A stretch of 64,000 bases of DNA from JAGVSR01 sp963708775 (GTDB lineage: Bacteria > Pseudomonadota > Alphaproteobacteria > Rhizobiales > Hyphomicrobiaceae): the NCBI GenBank assembly GCA_963708775.1, contig CAVPTI010000012.1:372001-436000 (forward strand), read 5' to 3'. The translations under genes were made by a program, and so were the position numbers. The notes below the pieces were generated by a model, which was given only the letters and a program-made list of their open reading frames with translations, did not search any database and was not told the origin of the DNA. This document shows positions 35,277 to 44,927 of the stretch, piece after piece (positions within the stretch are counted from its first letter, which is position 1; each line of letters opens with the position of its first letter).

Positions 35277-36694
35277 GTGTCGTCCGAGCAATCAATCCTG
35301 AGCCGGCTGTGGCAGACGAGTGACGAGGATAGCCAGCTTCGCCTGCAGACGATCGTGCGTCTGCGGTGGCTGGGTGTGCTCGGTCAGCTGGCGGCGATTG
35401 CCGTCGTCGCGCTCGTTCTCGAATTCCGGTTGCCGGTCGGCTGGTGCTTGTTTCTCACCGCGTGCTCGGCATGGCTGAATGTGTTTCTCGCGGTACGGTT
35501 CCCCGCGCGGCATCGTCTGTCCGCGCGACTGGCCACCGAGTTGCTTGCCTACGACATCTTGCAGCTGGCAGCACTTCTCTACTTCACCGGCGGGGTGCAG
35601 AATCCCTTCACCATGCTGCTCGTCGTGCCGGTGACCGTATCGGCCGCTACGCTGCCGCCCCGGCATACGATCGTCCTGGCGTTGCTGGCGGCAGCCGCTG
35701 CCATTTTGCTAACGGTGATCTATCGCCCGCTGCCTTGGTTTCCGTCGCAGCCGCTTGAACACCCATTTCTTTATGATCTCGGCATCGTGACCGCAGTCAT
35801 CTCGACCATGCTGTTCATGGCTCTTTATGCGCGGCGACTAACGCGGGAGAGCAAGCTGATGTCGGCGGCGCTGACGGCAACAGAGCTTGTTCTGGCGCGG
35901 GAGCAGAAACTTCATGCGCTGGACGGCTTGGCCGCGGCGGCGGCGCACGAGCTGGGTACGCCGCTCTCGACCATCGTCCTGGTGACGAAGGAGATGCAGG
36001 CGGGCTTGCCCAAGGACAGCGCGCTTGCGGAAGACGTGGAGCTCTTGCGACAGCAGGCGCTGCGTTGCCGCGAGATCTTGCAGAAGCTTACACAGCACCC
36101 AACCGAACAGGATCCGCTGCACGGCACCATTTCTCTTCAGGAGATGCTCGAGGAAGCTGCGGCGCCCTACATGAGCGACGGCAAGCCAATTCACATCTTC
36201 GTGCATCCGGCGAGCGGGACTTCCGGGACGATGCAGGACCAACCCCTCGCCGCGCGTCGGCCGGGAGTGCTTTATGGCCTCGGGAAACCTGATCGAGAAT
36301 GCGGTCGATTTTTCGCAAGGCCGCGTCGATCTCACCGGCGAATGGGATCAAGCTATCGTGTCGGTCACGCTCACGGATGACGGCCCGGGCTTCGCGCCGG
36401 AGATCATCGATTTGCTGGGCGAGCCCTATGTCACCTCTCGTCCGTCGGGGACGCGCAAATCAGCCAGCAAAGCTGGGTGGTCTGGGGCTCGGGTTCTTTA
36501 TTGCCAAGACCTTGCTCGAACGCTCAGGCGCGCGCGTTTCTCTGGAAAACAAGCAGGCGCCGCAGTCTGGGGCGATCGTGAGGCTCGTCTGGCCGAGAGC
36601 AGCGTTCGAGGCCGGGGCCGAGCGATCCGGCCCCGGGACGGCGTTGCCGCGCCCTCAGGTCAGGCCGGCTGCGGTCGAAGTCTACGACCGTTAA
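35277..36694 (+). CDS. regB: redox sensor histidine kinase RegB/PrrB family (two frameshifts in this sequence)
   Basis: About 471 residues after removal of two bases. Six membrane helices, the quinone-sensing heptapeptide G105-G-V-Q-N-P-F111, phosphorylated H224 in AAHELGTPLSTI, and C264 in LRCREIL, at the position of the redox-active Cys of Rhodobacter RegB. The ATPase part has YGLGNLIENAVDF, DDGPGFAP and GGLGLGFFIAKTLLER spread over three frames. Breaks lie at 36285-36287 and 36457-36459, both AAA runs with one apparent extra A. It is followed by regA. Confidence 0.93.
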
Positions 36695-36785
36695 TCCATT
36701 TACCAATTCACGGGTGTGCGTTCTCACCGGTTTGCGCTTGGCGAGTTGGAGGCAAGACTATAGTTTGCCGCACGTGGAGGACCCC

Positions 36786-37349
36786 GTGACTGAAGATCTG
36801 TCATTCAAACCCGATGAACTGCCCGAAGATCGTTCGTTGATTATCGTCGACGACGACCGGGCATTTTTGCAGCGCATGGTGCGCGCCATGGAGCAGCGAG
36901 GGTTCCTGGTCCGAAGCGCCTTTACGGTTTCGGAGGGGATTGATCTGGTTCGCCAGAGCCCGCCGGCATTCGCGGTCATCGATCTACGTCTGGAGGACGG
37001 CAATGGCCTCGACGTCATTGCCGAACTGACACGGGTGCGCCCGAACGCGCGGATTATCGTGCTCACGGGATACGGGAACATCGCGACTGCGGTGACTGCC
37101 GTGAAACTCGGTGCGGTCGATTATCTCGCCAAGCCGGCAGATGCCGATGACGTGACGGATGCTCTGCTCGCTCCGCCCAACTCCAAAGCGCCGCCGCCGG
37201 AAAACCCGATGTCGGCGGACCGGGTGCGGTGGGAGCACATCCAGCGCGTCTATGAGTTGTGCAATCGGAACGTCTCGGAGACGGCACGGCGGCTCAACAT
37301 GCACCGCCGCACGCTGCAGCGTATCCTCGCCAAGCGCGCGCCCAAGTAG
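36786..37349 (+). CDS. regA: redox response regulator RegA/PrrA/ActR family
   Basis: 187 residues. Receiver domain (residues 16-130) with acidic pocket V21-D-D-D24 and phospho-acceptor D66 (FAVIDLRLEDG). After a short Pro-rich linker (APPPEN) comes a Fis-type helix-turn-helix, ETARRLNMHRRTLQRILAKRAPK, nearly invariant in the RegA/PrrA/ActR family. It controls respiration, and often carbon and nitrogen fixation genes. GTG at 36786 is chosen because GGAGGA lies just upstream and homologues begin near here. It forms a pair with regB. Confidence 0.93.
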   Translation: MTEDLSFKPDELPEDRSLIIVDDDRAFLQRMVRAMEQRGFLVRSAFTVSEGIDLVRQSPPAFAVIDLRLEDGNGLDVIAELTRVRPNARIIVLTGYGNIATAVTAVKLGAVDYLAKPADADDVTDALLAPPNSKAPPPENPMSADRVRWEHIQRVYELCNRNVSETARRLNMHRRTLQRILAKRAPK

Positions 37350-37353
37350 CGCG

Positions 37354-37857
37354 CTAAATCTCGCCGGTTTCCGATCGGGCCCTGATGGCGGGGTCTGCTA
37401 CGGCTGCCAGCCGGAGCGCGGCGACGCGGGCGAAGCGTAAGGTCAAGGCCTTGCGTCGCGCGGCTGCAAGGACCGGGGCGGGCCGGGCCGGTCGCAGGAT
37501 TTCGGCGCCGTAGCGATCGGCGAGGATAAGGCCGCAGTCGCCGGGCAAGACTTCGCGCGGGAAATCAGGCTTCACGGCGAAAAAGAAGCGGTCGCAATAC
37601 TCGCCGTATTCGGGCCACTTCTGGTCGGAGCGGAAGTCTGCAAGGCTCGACTTGATCTCAACGATGGTGATGGTGCCATCGCGGTCGAGGGCGGCGATAT
37701 CGGCGCGGCGACCACTCGGTAATGTGAACTCCTGCAGCGGGGTCAAGCCGGTATCGATCAGCATGCGCGAGGTGCCGCGCAGGATTTCAACGGCGATCGG
37801 ATCGGCTGCGAGTGGGCCATCTTCCGATTGCCCGGACGCTTGGTTCGGTGTTGCCAT
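37354..37857 (-). CDS. mmcB: MmcB family DNA repair protein
   Basis: 167 residues. The central block ADIAALDRDGTITIVEIKSSLADFRSDQKWPEYGEYCDRFFFAV has the D-x(n)-E-x-K pattern of PD-(D/E)XK nucleases. This matches MmcB, a family in alphaproteobacteria linked to mitomycin C resistance in Caulobacter. GDCGLILAD and the Ala/Arg-rich C terminus complete the family pattern. It converges with regA four bases away and is divergent from mutM, another repair gene. Confidence 0.88.
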   Translation of the reverse strand: MATPNQASGQSEDGPLAADPIAVEILRGTSRMLIDTGLTPLQEFTLPSGRRADIAALDRDGTITIVEIKSSLADFRSDQKWPEYGEYCDRFFFAVKPDFPREVLPGDCGLILADRYGAEILRPARPAPVLAAARRKALTLRFARVAALRLAAVADPAIRARSETGEI

Positions 37858-37982
37858 GGGACCGTTGTCGCCAGGCCGGCGGCGGAAGTCCAGGGCCGCG
37901 GTGACTTTACCGGTCTGGGTTGCCCACTTCAGGTCGGGCCAGTCGCCGGGCCGATAGTTGGGCGAGTCATTGAGAGTGCATT

Positions 37983-38876
37983 ATGCCGGAGTTGCCGGAA
38001 GTCGAAACCGTTCGCCGGAGCTTGGAGCGCGTGCTCGTCGGGCAGACGCTTGCGCATATCGAGTTGCGGCGCGCCGACTTGCGTTTTCCGTTTCCGGAGC
38101 ATTTTGCGGAGCGGCTGACGGGTCGCGTAATCACGGGGGTACAGCGGCGCGCAAAGTACCTACAGGTGATGCTCAACAGTCGAGACGTGCTGATCGTTCA
38201 TCTGGGCATGACGGGACGGTTCATCGTGGCAGGACCAGGGGTTGACGCAGCGCGTGGGGCTATCGTCGGCGATTATGTCTATGAAACCGGACATCTGCCG
38301 CAGCACGATCATGTCGTCATGGAAACCGCGGATGGGCTGCGGATCACATACAACGATCCGCGCCGTTTCGGATACATGCTGCTCGAAGCTGAAGCCGACC
38401 TCGAAGCGCACGCGTTGTTCCGCGCGCTGGGTGTCGAGCCGCTGGGGAATGAACTCGACGGGGCGTTGCTGGCAAAAAGGGCGGCGGGGCGGAGAGCCGA
38501 TCTCAAGGCCTTTCTGATGGATCAGCGCAACATCGCGGGGCTCGGCAACATCTATGTATGCGAGGCGTTGTTCCGTGCTGGGTTGTCGCCGCGGCGGCGT
38601 GCTGGGACGCTTGCCGGTCGGGGCGGTAAACCTACCGACCGAACTGCGCGGCTGGTGCCTGCTATTCGGCAAGTGCTGACGGAGGCTGTGGAGGCCGGCG
38701 GCTCGACCTTGCGTGATTACCGGCAGCCTGATGGACGAGCGGGTGCATTCCAAGATCGGCATGACGTCTATGACCGCGAAGGCGACGAGTGCCGCAAGCC
38801 CGGATGTGGCGGGATCATCCGCCGGATCACGCAGGCGGGGCGGTCCACCTTCTACTGTCCGCGGTGTCAGAAATAG
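37983..38876 (+). CDS. mutM: bifunctional DNA-formamidopyrimidine glycosylase/AP lyase
   Basis: 297 residues. Removes 8-oxoguanine and Fapy lesions. The catalytic N terminus P-E-L-P-E-V-E-T begins right after Met. The helix-two-turn-helix block DQRNIAGLGNIYVCEALF is near residues 180-197. The C-terminal zinc finger has C-x4-C and C-x2-C (ECRKPGCGG, YCPRCQK). Length is normal. It is divergent from mmcB. Confidence 0.96.
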   Translation: MPELPEVETVRRSLERVLVGQTLAHIELRRADLRFPFPEHFAERLTGRVITGVQRRAKYLQVMLNSRDVLIVHLGMTGRFIVAGPGVDAARGAIVGDYVYETGHLPQHDHVVMETADGLRITYNDPRRFGYMLLEAEADLEAHALFRALGVEPLGNELDGALLAKRAAGRRADLKAFLMDQRNIAGLGNIYVCEALFRAGLSPRRRAGTLAGRGGKPTDRTARLVPAIRQVLTEAVEAGGSTLRDYRQPDGRAGAFQDRHDVYDREGDECRKPGCGGIIRRITQAGRSTFYCPRCQK

Positions 38877-38882
38877 CAGTGG

Positions 38883-39470
38883 TCAAGATTTGCGTCGTCT
38901 GACCTGCGTGATGAACGCGAAGTAGCACAACCCGACAATGGCAAGGCCGCCAAAGAGGAAGATGTAGTTGGCGGGCCAGTCGCCTTTCGGTGTCGCGAGC
39001 TTGTTCGAACCGATGAGAAACACCAGCCCCGCGGACACCGCGAGCCCATGCAGGATGTTCAAGGCGGGCGCGGGCGGAGTGTTGTCGCCGCTGGCCCCTA
39101 ACCGGTGCACGTAATAGAGCAGAGCCGCGGCGATCAGGGCGGCGCCGGTTCCGTATTGAAAGCCGTGCTGCCAGCGGATGGTCGTCAAGCCGTAGATGGC
39201 GAAGAATGCTGCCGCGCCCCACGCGTACACGAGCGCCGCTAGGCGGGTGTTGCGGCGCATGGTGTGAAAAAGAATGTCAGGCCCGGTCTCGCTCGATGCG
39301 AACCATGCTGGACGGTTGACACGCCAGGCAACGATCAAAACAAAGAACGCGTAAAGCATCGCCGCGGCAACAGTGATGAGCGTCGCGTTCGTGCCGACAC
39401 CGTACGCCATTGCGCCGGCGCTCAGCAGGAGTGCGCCGACAACACTCGCGATCATGGGCTGAAGGGACAT
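38883..39470 (-). CDS. six-helix membrane protein, function unknown (paralogue of the next gene)
   Basis: 195 residues with six hydrophobic segments. It shares a plan with the gene upstream: a YAWGAAAFFAIYG segment in the middle and a C-terminal GDW-A-FLFGGLAIVGL segment match YAWGALALFVTY and RDWAAQTVFLFGAIAL in the paralogue. Basic RRRKS ends the protein. No family is recognised. The two genes are 21 bases apart on the same strand, a probable tandem duplication and operon. Confidence 0.75.
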   Translation of the reverse strand: MSLQPMIASVVGALLLSAGAMAYGVGTNATLITVAAAMLYAFFVLIVAWRVNRPAWFASSETGPDILFHTMRRNTRLAALVYAWGAAAFFAIYGLTTIRWQHGFQYGTGAALIAAALLYYVHRLGASGDNTPPAPALNILHGLAVSAGLVFLIGSNKLATPKGDWPANYIFLFGGLAIVGLCYFAFITQVRRRKS

Positions 39471-39491
39471 GTGGGTTCTCGTCTATGACCG

Positions 39492-40097
39492 TTAGGCGGT
39501 AGGCACGCGGTCGCGCGTGTAGAAAAGAGCCGCTGCGCTGATGGCGGCCAGAGCGATGGCACCAAACAAAAACACGGTCTGCGCTGCCCAATCCCGGCGT
39601 TCGGGATTAAGGAACTGCTTATCGGGATCGATCATGAGGCCGATGACGGCGATGATCGTTCCGGCGAATTGTACGATGGTGAGAACGCGCCCGATCTTGA
39701 GCAGGGTTGGATCGTCTTTGCCGCGTTCGGCATCGTTCGACATGACCGCGGCGAACAACAAACTGACGGCGGCGACGATTGCAAAGGCGGCGCAGAACAC
39801 CGGCCACTCGTGCCATTCCGGCAGAATGAAGAAATAAGTGACGAACAGGGCCAGGGCACCCCAGGCATAGACGAGGCCCATGTATCGCGCAGTGGCTGCC
39901 GATACAGCGCTGATCGACGCGCCTTGCTGATCGAGTGAAATGATCTCGCGCAGGCCAATCACGGCGATGGCGAAGCTGATCAGAGCGGTGACTGCCATGT
40001 AGTGTTCAGGGTTTGCGGCCCCGGTGGCTAGTATCAGTGAGCAGACGCCGATGGTCAGGGTCGTCATCCAAACGACCAGCGAGGTCTTGTCGATCAT
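39492..40097 (-). CDS. six-helix membrane protein, function unknown (paralogue of the preceding gene)
   Basis: 201 residues from the ATG at complement 40097; an upstream extension in the same frame lacks similarity. Six hydrophobic segments and a small polar loop (NDAERGKDDPTLLK) after the fourth. Shared motifs with the neighbour (YAWGA, DWAAQ-FLFG) indicate common ancestry. Function unknown; nothing catalytic is conserved in the loops. Confidence 0.75.
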   Translation of the reverse strand: MIDKTSLVVWMTTLTIGVCSLILATGAANPEHYMAVTALISFAIAVIGLREIISLDQQGASISAVSAATARYMGLVYAWGALALFVTYFFILPEWHEWPVFCAAFAIVAAVSLLFAAVMSNDAERGKDDPTLLKIGRVLTIVQFAGTIIAVIGLMIDPDKQFLNPERRDWAAQTVFLFGAIALAAISAAALFYTRDRVPTA

Positions 40098-40235
40098 GGG
40101 TCGTCCCCCGTTGAGTGTCCCGAAATCCACCTTTGAGCCAAAAGCCATTACCCGAGTTCGGCGCCAGTACAAAGGTGGCCGCAGAAGGATTGAAGGGTTC
40201 GCGGCAATTGGGCTCGCATCACCGTGCTCAGCGGA

Positions 40236-41153
40236 TCAGGTGGGCCTTCCCGTGGGTCGCAGGAAATTTAGCCCAGATCCGACGATTTTGGGATCGGGCA
40301 GCGTGGCGACGCTGTCGTCACGGCCTTCGTAGTGCAGGAGGGTCAGGATCTTGCGAATGACTTCGAGGCGCATGCGGCGCTGGTCGTTGGCGCGGACGAC
40401 CGTCCAAGGGCAGTCGGCGGTGTCGGTGAAGTGAAACATTTCAGTTTCGGCGTCGCTGTAGGCATCCCATTTCCCTATCGCGGCGATATCGATGTCGGTC
40501 AGTTTCCAGCGCTTCAGGGGATTGTGCTTGCGTTCATGGAAACGGGTGATCTGCATTTCACGCCCGACGGTCAGATAGAGTTTCAAGAGCTTGATGCCGT
40601 CTCGGACCAGGAGGCCTTCGAATTCCGGTGCGTCGCGGAGGAAACTTGCGTGCTGCTCGGGCGTGCAGAAGCCCATGACGTGTTCGACGCCGGCGCGGTT
40701 ATACCAAGATCGGTCAAAGAGGGTCATGTCGCCGGCGGTCGGCAGGTGCTGGATGTAGCGCTGAAAGTACCACTGGCCGCGCTCGGCTTCCGTCGGCTTC
40801 GTCAGCGCGACGGCGCGGGCGTGGCGCGGATTGATCCGCTCTAGAATGGTTGAGATCGCACCACCTTTGCCGGACGTGTCGCGACCTTCGAACAGTATGA
40901 CGACGCGCTCGCCGGTCTTTTCGATGTGTGCCTGAAACTTCAGGAGTTCGAGTTGCAGGGGTGTGAGGTCGTCTTCGTAGACCTTGCGCTTGATCTTCGC
41001 ATCGTAGGGGAAGCCGCCGGAGGACAGCGCCGCCTCGGCGATGGCCTCCGGCAGTTCGGGATTGTTGATGTCAAAGCCGACGGTCGGGTCTTTCCCCGGT
41101 TTGGCGGGCTTTGATTTCGATGCCGATTTGGCCGGCTTATCATCCTTCGCCAT
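40236..41153 (-). CDS. ppk2: polyphosphate kinase 2
   Basis: 305 residues. PPK2 enzymes transfer phosphate between polyphosphate and nucleoside diphosphates, mostly making GTP or ATP. A Lys/Pro-rich N-terminal tail of about 25 residues precedes the P-loop FEGRDTSGKGGA, the lid LTKPTEAERGQWYFQRY, and Walker B TLFDRSWYNRAGVE. RFHERKHNPLKRWKLT follows. ATG at 41153 is chosen with GGGAGG upstream. The gene is alone between the membrane pair and the unknown protein. Confidence 0.93.
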   Translation of the reverse strand: MAKDDKPAKSASKSKPAKPGKDPTVGFDINNPELPEAIAEAALSSGGFPYDAKIKRKVYEDDLTPLQLELLKFQAHIEKTGERVVILFEGRDTSGKGGAISTILERINPRHARAVALTKPTEAERGQWYFQRYIQHLPTAGDMTLFDRSWYNRAGVEHVMGFCTPEQHASFLRDAPEFEGLLVRDGIKLLKLYLTVGREMQITRFHERKHNPLKRWKLTDIDIAAIGKWDAYSDAETEMFHFTDTADCPWTVVRANDQRRMRLEVIRKILTLLHYEGRDDSVATLPDPKIVGSGLNFLRPTGRPT

Positions 41154-41362
41154 CAATTCTCGCCTCCCATCGACCGTTTCGTCTTATCGGTAAAGCACGG
41201 GCGCGTCAGTCCTGCCAGTGCCCGTCGCGGACGGCAGTTGCGGCGCCACGTTGACGCCGGGGACAAGCCGCCGGCCCGCCATCATTGAGTCCCCGTCGCG
41301 ACAAGAAGGACGACTAAAGATCAGTCTCGCGTTTCAATTGCGGTGCGAGTTCGGGGCCGGAA

Positions 41363-43850
41363 ATGGTGTTGCAGTCGGGTGCGGATGCCGCGCGGTCGCG
41401 GAGGCTTTCGGGGTTGCCGTATGCTGCGGACGGACGTGGCAGGCCCCAACAAAGCGATGATCCGGCAGAAAAACGAGATCTCAAGAAAGTCGTCTTGATT
41501 GCCGGTCTGGGCATCCTATCGTGGGTTGCGACCTATGTCGGCATGCTGGAACTCATCGAAGCCAACATGGGTGATCTGCCGCTCATTCATAAGGCCATCA
41601 TTGCTTTCTCGGTCGGGATGCTGATGACGATGATCATCTGGCTGCTCGACCAGATGTTCGCGCCGATCCCGTTCTTCACAAAAGTTATTTATGCGGGCGG
41701 ATACGTTTTCCTGACACTGATTTCGGTCGGGTTTGGCTTCGGATTCTACTGGAAGGTTCTGGAAAGCCGGTCGGAGGCGTCACGATCGGCGGAATTGGCC
41801 GTGGGCCAGGTGCAAGGCTCGCTCAATGCGGCGGCGACGCGGCTCGACCAACTCCAGAGCACGCTCGTGAAATTGTCGACGGTGTCGTCTGAAAAGGCGG
41901 AAATCGAGCGGACGAAGGGGACGTCGTGCCCCAATAGCCGGCCTGGCGATGGGCCACGGCGGAAGCTGCGAGAAGATGATGCGGCGAGATTTTCTTTTGC
42001 GTCCGACTTCGTCAAGGAGCGCGCGACAGCTGTCAAAGGTGAACTGACCGCTCTCGATGGCGATCTTCTGAAAATCGTCAACAGCGATCCGTCGACGGTG
42101 GATGCCAAAACCGGAACGCGCAACGAATTCATGAAGGCGCTGTCGCGCAAACTCGACATGACGGTGACCGGGTTCAATGCCTTCCGTACGGATCCGCAGT
42201 TGCGGCAGTTGCGGACAGAACTGGCCGATCGCGCAGAGCAGTCGACCTTCGGTGATCCGAAGAAGGGCGGGTTCATTTGCCCGGACGCGCAGCTGCAAGG
42301 CGCTTTGCGGGGCGCGGTGAAGGCGATCGACCAACTGCCGCAATTGGAGAAGCCGAAGATCGCCGCTGTTGAAGGTTCGGAAGCGACGATCGAGGCGTTC
42401 CGGCGGCTTACAGCGACCTTTTACGGTGCGTTGTCGTTCAAGATGCCGCCCTCGGCTGACGAACTGCGCGAATTGCAGCAGAAGGCTGTGCAGTCGGTCG
42501 AAGGTGGCCCGGCGCAGCGCCTGCCGGATGTGGATGCTGTGGGTCTCTCGAAGCGGGATTACGTGCCGCTTGCCGTGGCGGTGTTCGTGGACATTTGTCT
42601 GTTGCTCGTGTCCATGGGGCGTCCAGCCAATCGTCTCGGCGGTCTGATGCCGCGAATGCAAGCCGCGGAACGCAGTCCGGTCAGCACGATACTTTCGCGA
42701 TTCAACGACATTCACCGTGATGCCGATATCCGGCAGACATTCGAGGTGTTCCGGCACGTGGTGTTCGACTGGAGTGGTGTGTACTACGTCGCGGTGCCGC
42801 TTGATGCGCCCTACACCATGGGACGTCGTCCGCCCAGCGGGTCACCGGGGCCATACGCGACGTATGGTTCGCAGGACGCGCAGGACCTGCAGAACGAGGC
42901 GCATCTGCTCGCTAATTTGTTCACAAGCTTCGAGAAGGAGCGCATCTTCGCGCGCGTGCACAGCCCGTTTCTCACGACGTCCGTGGTGCAGAAGAAGCTC
43001 GCGCGGCAGGGGAGCAAGTTTTCCGGGTGCCGAGCGTTCCGGATCTACCGGTTCCGAGACGGTGCGTGGCAGGAGATTATCCTGGGCGCCGTGATGGGTG
43101 CTGCGAAGCGGGCTGAGGAGCAGCGTGCGGCTGCCCAAGATGATATGGCTGACGCTAAAGCCGCGGGCCGGATGGCTCGCGAGCGGATGCGGCCAGAGCC
43201 AGCGGCCCCAGGGTTGGATGGTTCCGCGGTTGATCGGGAATTTGGCGCAGGGCACGGACCGTATGCACGGGCTGCACGGGAGGAGCTTTCGCTCAGGCCC
43301 GAGCGGGATGCCGATATCGAAGTGCGGGCGGCCAATTCCAACACGGTTCCTGCTTCACGTCCGGCGTCAACCGTGGACGAGAGAGTCGAATGCAGCCGCA
43401 GAACCTGCGCCGACCGTTGTTCCCTTGCCCGTGCGACCACGGTCTCCCGTGAGTACTACCGTGTTGCCGCCGGCCGCCGTCGAGGTTTCGTCTCAGCCGA
43501 CACAAATGCATTCGCGTTTCGAGGCCGACAGCGTGATGCAGACACCCGAGGGTATGGTCGACATCGTGATGCGGCGCGAGACGGCTACGTTCCGGGTTCC
43601 GGTTAGCCAGGCAACACTTCCGGTTACGCTTTTTTCGACCGAGGGGGCGCTCGCCAAAGCCATTCCTCCGGTCGAGGCCATTGCTGCCGTCGAAGGGCCG
43701 GATCGTGCGCCAGCTGGCGCCTTGGAGCCGTTTCTGGACGATCAGCAAGAGCCCTGGGCGGCCAAGGACCTGAGCGATTTTGATGATGAAGACACCGATG
43801 GAGCAGCGAGCATCGCAGGCCGTTTGCGACCGGCAGTTCCGCGAGCCTGA
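41363..43850 (+). CDS. large membrane protein with coiled coil, function unknown (frameshifted in this sequence)
   Basis: About 829 residues after removal of one base. Three membrane helices lie near residues 42-62, 77-97 and 108-130, followed by a long soluble region with predicted coiled coil (SLNAAATRLDQLQSTLVKLSTVSSEKAEIERTKGT), another helix near 405-422 (LAVAVFVDICLLLVSMG), and a large C-terminal part ending in a Pro/Ala-rich tail with an acidic LSDFDDEDTDG. The break is at about 43379-43383, where one extra base separates STVDE from ESNAAAEPAP. No family is recognised. Confidence 0.8.
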
Positions 43851-44004
43851 ACGTCAAGTTCGAAGTGTGGCCGGATTGATCGAAACGGCACGCGTCGCAA
43901 CGGTTGCTTAACGTCTTCCGTCGCAGATTAGGCACCACAACAACAGGCCTCCGGCTGAGCGTGCCCACGCCCGGCTGAGGGGGAGAGATAAGGAAGCAGA
44001 GCCT

Positions 44005-44601
44005 ATGCGCACCTTCACCCCGCCCCGCATGCACGTCGTACGCAAGGAGGAGAAGGAGGCCCGGCTGACGGCATTTATCGCCGACCTGCTTGCCAACGCC
44101 GTTGTCTGCGATGTGTCGGGGCTGGGGCTTACGGTGCTCGCGCGCTCGCATGAAAGCCCCGTTCTAAAGGCGCTGGCCGCTCATGCCGACGCCATCCGCG
44201 CGGCGGGCCTGCGGATGAGGGCCATCGTCGTGATGGATGAACCCGCCAGCCCCGAGGTCAACGCCCTGCTTGCCGGTGTGCCGTCGCGCTGCGCTTGCGA
44301 TGCCCGACTGCTCGACGCGCATGAGCAACTCGCCGTCGGTGACCGTGTGGCATGGATTGGTGACTGCATGCGCCGTGAGCCTACGAAGCGGGATGCCTAC
44401 GAAATCTATAGCGGCGATTGTGCCGAGACGGCCGCGGTCGCGCATCGCTCGTTCGAACGGGTCTGGTCGTTTACGGGTTCTGGCAAATCCGAGCCGGCAG
44501 TCGCCGCCCCGGCGCTGGTGGCTGTCGCTGCTCCCGTCGAGGTGTCGATCGCAGCCATCGCCGAGGGCGAGCCGGCCCCGGTGGTTTCGACGCGCCACTG
44601 A
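44005..44601 (+). CDS. hypothetical protein
   Basis: 198 residues. The first 150 residues alternate helix and strand (LLANAVVCDVSGLGLTVLARS, LRMRAIVVMDEPAS, GDRVAWIGDCMRRE), suggesting a compact alpha/beta domain without nucleotide motifs. The last 45 residues are an Ala/Pro/Val-rich tail. AAGGAAG lies upstream of the ATG. It follows the large membrane protein by 154 bases on the same strand and ends before a strong terminator. Not recognised. Confidence 0.65.
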   Translation: MRTFTPPRMHVVRKEEKEARLTAFIADLLANAVVCDVSGLGLTVLARSHESPVLKALAAHADAIRAAGLRMRAIVVMDEPASPEVNALLAGVPSRCACDARLLDAHEQLAVGDRVAWIGDCMRREPTKRDAYEIYSGDCAETAAVAHRSFERVWSFTGSGKSEPAVAAPALVAVAAPVEVSIAAIAEGEPAPVVSTRH

Positions 44602-44629
44602 CATTTGCGAGTTACCGGTGCGAACGGTG

Positions 44630-44661
44630 GGGCGGGTCATTCGGGACCCGCCCTTTTTTAT
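44630..44661 (+). terminator. rho-independent terminator
   Basis: Stem GGGCGGGTC/GACCCGCCC (44630-44638, 44645-44653), loop ATTCGG, followed by TTTTTTATT. It is 28 bases after the hypothetical gene. Confidence 0.92.
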
Positions 44662-44663
44662 TG

Positions 44664-44756
44664 GCGCCGTGCGACTCCCCTGCCGGGGGAGCCGGCCGCA
44701 CGGCGCGCTTTTGTCGGCGCCGTGTGACTCCCCTGCTGGGAAGGCGGCCGCACGGC
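44664..44756. repeat. pair of GC-rich palindromic repeats (copies C and D)
   Basis: Copy C (44664-44706): outer stem GCGCCGTGCG/CGCACGGCGC, bulged A opposite CCGGC, inner CTCCCC/GGGGAG. Copy D (44719-44756): outer stem GCCGTGTG/CGCACGGC, weaker inner stem. Same plan as the pair after rnpB and the single copy at 58771. The remaining bases to 44927 hold no gene. Confidence 0.75.
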
Positions 44757-44927
44757 GGGGGAGGGAGGCGGCAAAAGGCGGTAAGTTAGGATAAGTTGAG
44801 CGATGCCGCCGTCGTCTGGCCGCTCGCGGGTGTTGGGCTTCACCGGAGCCTTGGGACGGTCAATGATCCCAGCGGTTCAATCCGTGCTTGAGAGTGATGC
44901 CTCGCAAGCTTTTGCAAAGGTGACGTC

